7,016 bases of DNA from an uncultured Clostridia bacterium (GTDB taxonomy: Bacteria; Bacillota; Clostridia; Lachnospirales; Anaerotignaceae), in the NCBI GenBank assembly GCA_958420075.1, contig CATZIM010000085.1, positions 1 through 7,016 on the forward strand. Direction: 5' to 3'. Position numbers and translations under genes: made by a program. Of the stretch, positions 1 through 5,794 are shown in pieces (the first letter of the stretch is position 1; each line of letters starts with the position of its first letter). Under the pieces are notes generated by a model. The model saw only the letters and a list, made by a program, of their open reading frames with translations, did not search any database and had not been told where the DNA came from.

Positions 1-732
1 GGGCAGATGGAGCAGTACAACGTCAATACCTTTTTCCTTGCATAATGCAATGGATTTTTCTGTATATGCCAACGCGCTTTCGTCAAAAACAGCTGCTTCT
101 CCCGTAGGTTCCATAAAGCCTTCAGGATAAGTCTGAGGAGAAATGTCCCGCAGATAGACATGGCCTTTTTTGAAGGAATGCTGCAAAAGCGGTCTTGGTT
201 CCGCATCTGCCAGATTCACTTCTTTCCACCGTTCGTGGTAACGGAACAGAGGGAACACATAAGACAATGTAGTCTGGCGTTCATCCGCCGCTGTCACTTC
301 CTGAATGATCTCCCATTTATAAGTAGAAAGTTTCATACCGTCCATAGCTCGGCGCATATCCCCTTCCTGTTCTGCATAGTCGTAAGACTGGAACAGGTTA
401 TCACAGACCAGCACCACAACTTCCGGATTCTGGTATTCCAAAGATTCCGCCAGAAGTCCATAGCTGACAGAAGGTGCCTGCAAAGCCGATGCTCTGGCAT
501 ATCCTGTAAAACCGTGATCCTGATACATGAGCATAGAAGATACCCCACGCAAAAGTGGGCTGCTGCCGATGTAAAGCACATCCAAGCTATCTTTCGGTTC
601 ATCATAAAAAGCATGAATTTCGTTTGTTTCGTCGTCATCCCGGCGATACATCTGGGTAAACTGCCCAAACACCAGCACAAATACCAGACAGAAGGCAGAA
701 CAACGAGCAATGATATTGATTTTTTTACCCAT
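1..732 (-). CDS. DltD-like membrane-anchored SGNH-fold protein, partial (C-terminus outside window)
   Basis: Last visible gene of the Dlt-like operon. Starting at ATG 732-730, 244 codons are open to the left window edge, so no stop is seen. The N-terminus MGKKINIIARC is followed by one hydrophobic segment (about residues 11-23) and then charged residues (YRRDDDE), which suggests a single anchor with the rest outside the membrane. Residues 52-58 (VLYIGSS) look like block I of SGNH/GDSL enzymes, with Ser58 the likely nucleophile. 'VVVLVCDNLF' (105-114) and 'LFRYHERW' (162-169) recur in clostridial DltD/AlgJ-like partners of MBOAT proteins, as I know the family. The catalytic Asp/His block would lie beyond the window. 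The start lies 4 bases after the MBOAT stop, and its ribosome site AGGGGG (748-743) is inside the MBOAT coding end, so the two are probably translationally coupled. Probable role: final acyl transfer to an envelope polymer. The fold and pairing are fairly sure; the substrate is unknown. Confidence 0.8.
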   Translation of the reverse strand, partial: MGKKINIIARCSAFCLVFVLVFGQFTQMYRRDDDETNEIHAFYDEPKDSLDVLYIGSSPLLRGVSSMLMYQDHGFTGYARASALQAPSVSYGLLAESLEYQNPEVVVLVCDNLFQSYDYAEQEGDMRRAMDGMKLSTYKWEIIQEVTAADERQTTLSYVFPLFRYHERWKEVNLADAEPRPLLQHSFKKGHVYLRDISPQTYPEGFMEPTGEAAVFDESALAYTEKSIALCKEKGIDVVLLHLP

Positions 733-736
733 ATTC

Positions 737-2335
737 CTAGAACCCCCTGTAAATAAAGTCTGCCGCGTTATAGTTCAAACCGTAAACGCCGAAAATGATT
801 AATGAAAATACTGCACACAGATACACTGCCCAGCGGAAATATAGATTCTGTTTTGCCAGTGTCTCCCGCACTTTGATACCGCATTCCTGCATGATGCTGA
901 CAGCCAGCAGCACCAGAGATGCCAATACCAGCACCCACAGGTCTTTGCTGTCCAGACCAAGCTGGAGCAAACCGCCGTTAAAGAGGATATCGGTATCCCA
1001 GTTCACAATCATAGAGTGCATCATGGAAACAGAAATACTGAAGCCTGCCGCTCTGGTGATGATTTTCCCCAAAGCTACCAGCACCAGTGTTCGCAGAATC
1101 TGGAACAGATGCCAGCTGAAACACTTAGTATTGATATGGAGTTTTTCTGCCAGATTCCGCAGAGGTTCTTCAAACAAAATCCCCAGTACGATGAGAGTAC
1201 CATTGTAAAAACCAAAGGCAATGTATTTCCACTCTGCCCCATGCCAGATACCAATGAGGAAGAAGATAATAAACTGCGGAATCAGTACGGGCAGCATTTT
1301 GCCGATATAGTTGCCCAGCACCTGACGGCCTTTTTTCCCTACCTTTGTAAAGAATTTAGACAAAGACAAGGGGTAGAACACATAATCCCTAAACCATGCA
1401 CCAAGGGTGATATGCCATCTGCGCCAGAAGTCAGGGATGCTTGTTGCCAGATAAGGACGTTCAAAGTTTTTCTCTAAGTCAACACCAAAAATCTGTGCCG
1501 CACCGGTGGCAATGTCAATACCGCCGGAGAAATCTCCATAAAGCTGGATGCAGTATACCAAAGCCGCTACAGCGACATAAGTTCCGCCGAATGTATCGGG
1601 GAATCCGAATACATTATCTACCAACACAGAAGCTCTGTCAGCAATGACCAATTTCTTAAACGCACCCCAAAGCATAAGCTGTACGCCAAATTTGGTACGC
1701 TCATAGGAAAAATCATTTCCTTCAAACAACTGTTTGGACAGATGCTGGAATCGTCCGATAGGCCCCTGCACAATGGTCGGGAAAAAGGAAATGAACAGTG
1801 CCAGTTTTCCGATATTCTTCTCCGGTGCCACTTTTTCTCTGTAAACATCGATGAGATAGCCCATGGTCTGGAAGGTATAGAATGAAATACCCAGAGGCAA
1901 AAGGAAATGGAACACGGGCAGTTCCACAGGTGCGGAAATCTTCGCGAATAACGCATTCAGGTTTTCGCTGACAAAGCCGGAATATTTCAGCACTGCCAAA
2001 ATACCGAAGTTGAATACCAGTGTAGGTACCAAAACCCGGCGTTTTTTCTTCGTGAAATCCGCTTTCCATGCCTTTTTCGCATCTCTGTCTAATTCTGCCT
2101 TCACGGCATTATAAGCGGCTTTATTTTCCGCCGCCATGTTTCCTAATTTCGTTGTTGCGATGTATGTGCTGATGGTTGTGGCAAACAGGTATACAAAATA
2201 TTTGACACCTGCAAAATAATAAAAGACATAATTAACCACCAAAAGCGTTACCCAACGGTAACGCTTCGGCGTTAAATAATATACAGCTACAGCCAACACC
2301 AGAAACATCACAAACTGCATAGATGTGAATGCCAT
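737..2335 (-). CDS. MBOAT-family membrane O-acyltransferase (DltB/AlgI-like)
   Basis: 532-residue polytopic membrane protein, close to the usual AlgI/DltB size. These proteins pass an acyl group from a cytosolic donor through the membrane to an extracellular SGNH partner. Family signatures are clear: 'LPLGISFYTFQTMGYLIDVY' (146-165), 'FFPTIVQGPIGRF' (184-196), 'WRRWHITLGAWFRDYVFYPL' (304-323, with His308), and the catalytic-type 'GIWHGAEW' (362-369, with His365). A basic hydrophilic stretch at about 63-102 is probably a cytosolic loop. The last residues, AADFIYRGF, end in an F-x-Y-x-x-F pattern with Tyr529, like the C-terminus of DltX and many AlgI-type proteins. The ATG at 2335 follows an AGGGAG ribosome site and lies 21 bases after the carrier-protein stop. 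The carrier protein just upstream and the DltD-like gene just downstream imply a carrier-bound aminoacyl donor rather than acetyl-CoA. The family is certain; the transferred group is inferred. Confidence 0.93.
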   Translation of the reverse strand: MAFTSMQFVMFLVLAVAVYYLTPKRYRWVTLLVVNYVFYYFAGVKYFVYLFATTISTYIATTKLGNMAAENKAAYNAVKAELDRDAKKAWKADFTKKKRRVLVPTLVFNFGILAVLKYSGFVSENLNALFAKISAPVELPVFHFLLPLGISFYTFQTMGYLIDVYREKVAPEKNIGKLALFISFFPTIVQGPIGRFQHLSKQLFEGNDFSYERTKFGVQLMLWGAFKKLVIADRASVLVDNVFGFPDTFGGTYVAVAALVYCIQLYGDFSGGIDIATGAAQIFGVDLEKNFERPYLATSIPDFWRRWHITLGAWFRDYVFYPLSLSKFFTKVGKKGRQVLGNYIGKMLPVLIPQFIIFFLIGIWHGAEWKYIAFGFYNGTLIVLGILFEEPLRNLAEKLHINTKCFSWHLFQILRTLVLVALGKIITRAAGFSISVSMMHSMIVNWDTDILFNGGLLQLGLDSKDLWVLVLASLVLLAVSIMQECGIKVRETLAKQNLYFRWAVYLCAVFSLIIFGVYGLNYNAADFIYRGF

Positions 2336-2356
2336 AATGTTTCTCCCTGTGCCTGA

Positions 2357-2584
2357 TTAGTCTTCCTGCAGTCTGGTTACCAGTGCCATGATTGCTTCAA
2401 CGGAATTGAAGTTTTCGGGCACAATTTCATCCGCACCGATTTCAATGTCGTAAGCGTCGCACAGTTCGCCAACCAGTGTTACGATGTCAAAGGAATCCAG
2501 CTCGCCGCTGTCTACCAGTTCTTTGTTGTCCTCAAAGTCTACGTCAGGTCTGATTTCTGCCAAGATTTTCAATAAGCTTTCCAT
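2357..2584 (-). CDS. Acyl carrier protein (DltC-like)
   Basis: 75-residue acidic carrier protein. The phosphopantetheine attachment Ser is Ser31 within 'GELDSFDIVTL' (27-37), matching the DSF motif of DltC-type carriers (DltC typically reads LLDSFGTV). Helix-rich flanks and the C-terminal 'NSVEAIMALVTRL' fit the ACP four-helix fold, and the length is near the 75-80 usual for DltC. It would need a phosphopantetheinyl transferase encoded elsewhere. The ATG at 2584 lies 6 bases after the GNAT stop, with AAAGGA inside the GNAT 3' end as ribosome site, so it is co-translated with the upstream genes. It presumably receives the aminoacyl-adenylate from the upstream adenylating enzyme and presents the thioester to the MBOAT. 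It could be called dltC, but I avoid the symbol because the amino acid carried may not be D-Ala. Confidence 0.93.
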   Translation of the reverse strand: MESLLKILAEIRPDVDFEDNKELVDSGELDSFDIVTLVGELCDAYDIEIGADEIVPENFNSVEAIMALVTRLQED

Positions 2585-2590
2585 GTCACA

Positions 2591-3382
2591 TTATCCTTTC
2601 TTCTCTTTTATCATTACCGGAGCGATTCTGCCATCAGGCAGAAAGCCCAGCATTTCATACATTCTCTGTGCTGACGGGTTATCCGTCCGCACCCACAGCT
2701 GACAACGCAGCGCGCTGTCCTTCACCTGCCAGATCCAGTGTCTCACCAGCATTTTGCCGATGCCCTTTCCTCTGGCTTCTTCTTTCACTGCCACCTGCCA
2801 CAGAACAGAAACTTTCTTTTCCGGTCCAAAACGCAGGAAACCCAACATTTTGTCATCTTCCATGGCAACCAGCACTTCTTTTGCACGAATGGACGCCAGC
2901 AGTTCCTTTTTCTCCGGCAAAGCGGAGGTATAAGGCTCAAAGCTATTCGCCATGATTTCCAGAATCTCATCTGCCTGAGATTCCACGGCAAACTTTGCCT
3001 CACGGGTAGCGGAAATCCCTTCCTGCATAGGCATCATAAGCCGTTTGCGTTCCAGATAAGGTACAAATCCAACGGCCTCCCAAGCGGATGCCTTTGGTTC
3101 CTGTCCTTTCCGTTCCAAGCAAACCTGCTCCAATACCAACGGTTTGTCCATTTCCGGTACAGCCACTGGCAAAGTACCTTTATCCAGAAAGAAATAAAAA
3201 TCATAATGTTCTTTCTTTTCAAAAATCAGGTAACAGCCATGTTCAAAACGCATAACCATCCATTTTTTCGCCACCGGCAGATATTCCTCCTCTGGCAGAA
3301 AGAAATTGGTCATTGCCCGTTTGCTGTGCCAAGCCCGCAAAAGTGCTTCTAAAGTTTTGGTATCAGGAATTTTCTTGAACAT
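2591..3382 (-). CDS. Two-part GNAT acetyltransferase-like protein embedded in the Dlt-like operon
   Basis: 263 residues. The C-terminal half (about 125-263) is a recognisable GNAT domain. Acetyl-CoA motif A is 'QVAVKEEARGKGIGKML' (196-212, with the R/Q-x-x-G-x-G signature at 204-209), and the closing motif is 'NPSAQRMYEMLGF' (235-247). The N-terminal half (1-117) lacks a clear CoA loop but ends 'AVGFVPYLERKRLMM', which looks like the end of a second, degenerate GNAT unit. A tandem GNAT architecture is therefore plausible. The ATG at 3382 sits 20 bases inside the end of the adenylating-enzyme gene, with GAGGGAG (3393-3387) upstream, a strong sign of coupling. Classical dlt operons do not have this gene. 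Possible roles, all inferred: N-acylating the aminoacyl-carrier intermediate, acylating the free amino acid, or moving the aminoacyl group. The GNAT call is solid; the function is unknown. Confidence 0.87.
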   Translation of the reverse strand: MFKKIPDTKTLEALLRAWHSKRAMTNFFLPEEEYLPVAKKWMVMRFEHGCYLIFEKKEHYDFYFFLDKGTLPVAVPEMDKPLVLEQVCLERKGQEPKASAWEAVGFVPYLERKRLMMPMQEGISATREAKFAVESQADEILEIMANSFEPYTSALPEKKELLASIRAKEVLVAMEDDKMLGFLRFGPEKKVSVLWQVAVKEEARGKGIGKMLVRHWIWQVKDSALRCQLWVRTDNPSAQRMYEMLGFLPDGRIAPVMIKEKKG

Positions 3383-4880
3383 AATACTCCCTCAATCGCA
3401 ATCTGTCAATTTTTCCGTTGAGTGTCTGAGGCAGAGATTCCATCTGAATCATCACATTGGGGAACATGTACTTGGGCACTTTATCTCTGAGTTTCTTCAG
3501 AATATAAGCCTGTGTGGCTTCTGCACCGCAGTAGAAAAGTACGATTTTCTGGGTATCATTGTCGTAAATGCAGGCGCCGTTTTCCACCAAGTCAATGGAA
3601 AGGACTGCTGTTTCGATTTCTCCCAGTTCGATACGATGTCCCATGTGCTTAATCTGATGGTCTTTTCTTGCAAGGAAAATGATTTCCCCATACTCGTTAT
3701 ATTTCGCAATATCGCCGGTTTTATAAATTTTTTCGGGATAGTAGGGATTCAGCGGATTCTGGATGAAGGCTTCTTCTGTCTTTTCGGGATTGTTGTAATA
3801 TCCCAGTGCCAGACAGCGCCCTCTGACACAAACTTCTCCAGATTCTCCCGGTTCTGCCAGACGATTGTCTTTCAATAAGAAAATGTCTGTATTCCGGCAG
3901 GCATGTCCGATGGGCAAAGGCTCATCATCGGCAAATTCTCTGTCTACTATATAATACGTACAGTCTACCGTGGTTTCTGTAGGACCGTAAATATTGGCAA
4001 ACATGGCATCTGGATAATGCCGCCGCCAGTAATTGAACTGTTTGGTTGGCATCGCTTCCCCTACAAACATGATTTTCTGCAAATAAGCCGGACGTACTTT
4101 TTCCAGAGCGTCTGTGTTTGCGATGATACACAAAGCGGAAGGTACCCAGTCAATGTAATTGATTTTCTTTTCTTCCAGATAAGGAAGCAGTTTTACAGGG
4201 AAAGAGAAAAGCATCTTTGGAATGATTTCCATTCTTGCCCCGGTTTTCAACACCGCATAAATATCTTTGACGGAAGAATCAAAGTAAAAAGGTGCCTGAT
4301 TGCCGATGATTTCTTTTTCTGTAATGGAAAAAGTTTCTGTATACCATTCTGTCAGGTTTACAACAGCCTGATGGCTGATGACAACCCCTTTGGGCACACC
4401 TGTGGAACCGGAGGTAAACAGCGCATAAAGGGGATCTGTGTCGATGGCTTTCCGCCGCACTTCCGTCAGCGCTTCCTCATTCACATTTCCTTCTGGAATT
4501 TCTTCCAGCACCAGTGTTTCTCCTGTGTAGCCTAATGCTGCCGCCTGTTTTTTGCTCTTTTCATCAATGAGAAGCACCACAGGCTTCAATGTTTCAAATA
4601 TGGAAAGAATCCGTTCTTTGGGCATGGTCACATCAATGGGGGTGTAAAAATTCCCGCTGTAAACACAGCCCAGAAATGCCGCGATCATATCAGGGGTTTT
4701 ATCGGTCATCACTGCCATGGGCGCGTTTTTCACACCATAAGACAATAAAGCAGAACCGATTTCTTTTGCCCGCTGCACCAGCTGACCAAAAGTTTTTTCT
4801 TCCTTATCTGTAGCAAAAGCCACAGCGTCTGGCATGCGTTTTGCCGTTTCTTCCGCGTATTCCAAAATATTTCTGATCAT
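3363..4880 (-). CDS. DltA-like amino-acid adenylating enzyme (carrier-protein ligase), non-classical pocket
   Basis: 505 residues, the normal length for D-alanine:carrier ligase DltA and single-domain NRPS-type A proteins. It activates an amino acid with ATP and loads it on a carrier protein in the cytosol. Visible core motifs: ATP loop 'FTSGSTGVPKG' (155-165); 'FDSSVKDIY' with Asp201, the residue that holds the substrate alpha-amino group; 'YGPTETT' (298-304); 'YKTGD' (386-390); the hinge region 'GHRIELGEIE' (414-423); and 'NGKIDR' with catalytic Lys490. By eye alignment, the DltA position that is Cys269 in Bacillus cereus ('MFCGE') is Val273 here ('MFVGE'), and Asp244 and Asp306 fall in pocket positions. 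The substrate may therefore not be D-Ala. ATG 4880 follows GAGGG at 7-base spacing. It is the first gene after the promoter at 4966-4938. The family is certain; substrate specificity is open. Confidence 0.93.
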   Translation of the reverse strand: MIRNILEYAEETAKRMPDAVAFATDKEEKTFGQLVQRAKEIGSALLSYGVKNAPMAVMTDKTPDMIAAFLGCVYSGNFYTPIDVTMPKERILSIFETLKPVVLLIDEKSKKQAAALGYTGETLVLEEIPEGNVNEEALTEVRRKAIDTDPLYALFTSGSTGVPKGVVISHQAVVNLTEWYTETFSITEKEIIGNQAPFYFDSSVKDIYAVLKTGARMEIIPKMLFSFPVKLLPYLEEKKINYIDWVPSALCIIANTDALEKVRPAYLQKIMFVGEAMPTKQFNYWRRHYPDAMFANIYGPTETTVDCTYYIVDREFADDEPLPIGHACRNTDIFLLKDNRLAEPGESGEVCVRGRCLALGYYNNPEKTEEAFIQNPLNPYYPEKIYKTGDIAKYNEYGEIIFLARKDHQIKHMGHRIELGEIETAVLSIDLVENGACIYDNDTQKIVLFYCGAEATQAYILKKLRDKVPKYMFPNVMIQMESLPQTLNGKIDRLRLREYYVQENS

Positions 4881-4937
4881 TTCATTCCCTCAATTCTGAT
4901 TCTCTGCACATTCCATAAATCAGCGCAGTCTCAAAAG

Positions 4938-4966
4938 AGTATAACACCATCAGAAAATCAAGTCAA
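4938..4966 (-). promoter_or_regulatory. Strong vegetative promoter of the Dlt-like operon
   Basis: On the minus strand, -35 TTGACT (4966-4961) is separated by exactly 17 bases from -10 TATACT (4943-4938). The -10 is preceded by TGT, giving an extended TGn element. The expected transcript start is near 4931, leaving a leader of about 50 bases before the ATG at 4880. The five operon genes downstream show no further internal gap larger than 21 bases, so one transcript probably covers them all. The near-consensus boxes suggest high basal expression by the housekeeping sigma factor. I see no obvious operator. Confidence 0.82.
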
Positions 4967-5003
4967 CAAAAGACCTTGCTTCCCTCTTGATTCTATCTGT
5001 TTT

Positions 5004-5534
5004 TTAAGAAAAACAGCCTTTTTCCCAGTCTGCTCTAGACAGCTTCATATCACAAAACTGCCATTCTTCTCCCATACAAGGATATATTTTCGGTTCTTTC
5101 CCATCCACTTCCTGAAAACCACAGGCTGTATAGCAGGCTTTCGCCCTTGGATTATTTTCAAAAACCCCCAGCGTCACCTGTTGAATATGGTCATAGGAAA
5201 AGGCAAGATTCAAAATTTCCTGCATCAGCTTTTTACCATACCCCTGACCGCGCAGATTTGTATCCAGAATGAGAAAGCCGATTCTTGCTGTTCCCGGTTC
5301 TTCCTTTAAAAAGCGCATAGTCAAATGGGCAAAAATCCCCTGTTCATGAAAAGCCGTCAGCACATGATAATCTGTATCTATGCTTTCTTTTTCATAATAC
5401 TGCCGCAGATTTTCTGGTGTAATGGGATAGGTTCCCAAAAACCCCGCACACCATTGATAAAACACCAGCGGACTGTCCACCCATGAAATGATTTTTTCCG
5501 CGTCTTCCGGTTGAAAAGCTCTCAACTGTATCAT
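5004..5534 (-). CDS. GNAT family N-acetyltransferase (RimJ/RimL-like)
   Basis: 176 residues, a typical single-domain GNAT of the RimJ/RimL type, which transfers acetyl from acetyl-CoA to a protein N-terminus or small amine. The start 'IQLRAFQPEDAEKIISWV' is characteristic. 'IGFLILDTNLRGQGYGKKLM' (85-104) contains the acetyl-CoA pyrophosphate loop RGQGYG at 95-100. 'VFENNPRAKACYTACGFQ' (124-141) is the conserved C-terminal motif. ATG 5534 is supported by a near-perfect AAGGAGGG ribosome site about 6-7 bases upstream and by the promoter at 5618-5589. Its stop is about 38 bases before the -35 box of the Dlt-like operon, and no U-tract terminator lies between, so some read-through into that operon is possible. 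The specific substrate cannot be read from sequence, and a functional link to the operon is not shown. Confidence 0.9.
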   Translation of the reverse strand: MIQLRAFQPEDAEKIISWVDSPLVFYQWCAGFLGTYPITPENLRQYYEKESIDTDYHVLTAFHEQGIFAHLTMRFLKEEPGTARIGFLILDTNLRGQGYGKKLMQEILNLAFSYDHIQQVTLGVFENNPRAKACYTACGFQEVDGKEPKIYPCMGEEWQFCDMKLSRADWEKGCFS

Positions 5535-5588
5535 GTCATCCCTCCTTTTCCTTCTTCAGGCAAAATACACAATGAAACATTTGATTTC

Positions 5589-5618
5589 ATCATAGCACGG
5601 AAACATTCCCTGTGACAA
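5589..5618 (-). promoter_or_regulatory. Extended -10 promoter of the RimJ/RimL-like acetyltransferase
   Basis: On the minus strand, TTGTCA (5618-5613) is followed, after 18 bases, by TATGAT (5594-5589) preceded by TGC, an extended -10 element. The predicted start is near 5582, about 48 bases before the ATG at 5534. It lies immediately after the terminator at 5668-5629, so the acetyltransferase is probably an independent transcription unit. Confidence 0.65.
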
Positions 5619-5628
5619 TCTTCTCTAT

Positions 5629-5668
5629 AAAAAAGAAGCCTTATACACGGGGATGTATAAGACTTCTT
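5629..5668 (-). terminator. Rho-independent terminator, minus strand
   Basis: Read on the minus strand, arms 5668-5654 (AAGAAGTCTTATACA) and 5647-5633 (TGTATAAGGCTTCTT) form a 15-bp stem with one U-G wobble and a 6-base loop TCCCCG. The stem runs straight into TTTT (5632-5629), giving six consecutive U with the arm end. On the plus strand the same position has a C-A mismatch and no U-tract, so the orientation is minus. It would end transcription of the sulfhydrylase gene, or of a short transcript from the promoter-like site at 5783-5755. Confidence 0.88.
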
Positions 5669-5727
5669 GGAATTGTATCATTATTGCTCTGTCTCTCGCA
5701 TGGTCAGTGAAAAAGACTTTGCACAAA

Positions 5728-5754
5728 CAATACCGATGATTTCTATCGGTATTG
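5728..5754. repeat. Perfect 10-bp inverted repeat, operator-like or RNA hairpin
   Basis: CAATACCGAT (5728-5737) and ATCGGTATTG (5745-5754) are exact reverse complements around a 7-base centre. A third copy of the core lies at 5763-5769 (ATACCGA on the plus strand). On the minus-strand RNA, the middle copy could therefore pair with either neighbour, giving two mutually exclusive hairpins. The palindrome begins right after the TATACT box at 5760-5755 and would cover the transcript start, the usual place for a repressor operator. It could alternatively be a weak first terminator for the sulfhydrylase gene. The repeat is certain; its role is open. Confidence 0.7.
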
Positions 5755-5783
5755 AGTATACCATACCGAAAAGCAGAAAACAA
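5755..5783 (-). promoter_or_regulatory. Promoter-like sequence downstream of the sulfhydrylase gene
   Basis: On the minus strand, TTGTTT (5783-5778) is followed, after 17 bases, by TATACT (5760-5755) preceded by TGG, an extended -10 element. It begins 11 bases after the TAA at 5797-5795. A start near 5748 would give a transcript of about 120 bases ending at the terminator at 5668-5629, with no convincing coding frame. It could serve a small RNA or an attenuated leader of the acetyltransferase gene. The boxes are good but transcription is unproven. Confidence 0.45.
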
Positions 5784-5794
5784 TCTTTTTTTCT

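Noticed and set aside
160..756. Long plus-strand open frame opposite the DltD-like gene, and similar long frames opposite the MBOAT, GNAT and ligase genes
   Set aside because: The proteins are low in recognisable motifs, have no ribosome sites or promoters, and lie antisense to genes with clear family signatures.
4881..4917. Eight-codon open frame (MECAENQN) in the leader of the Dlt-like operon, tested as a uORF or DltX
   Set aside because: It has no ribosome site, no hydrophobic segment and no DltX-like C-terminal motif; it is far too short for DltX.
4997..5016. 8-bp AT-rich inverted repeat (CTGTTTTT/AAAAACAG) at the end of the RimJ/RimL-like gene
   Set aside because: On the minus strand it is not followed by a U-tract, and the stem is almost all A-T. 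On the plus strand, where some T follow, there is no gene to terminate.
5629..5700. Small minus-strand frames of 6 and 18 codons in the gap between sulfhydrylase and acetyltransferase
   Set aside because: Neither has a ribosome site, and the longer one runs through the terminator stem, whose pairing explains its sequence.
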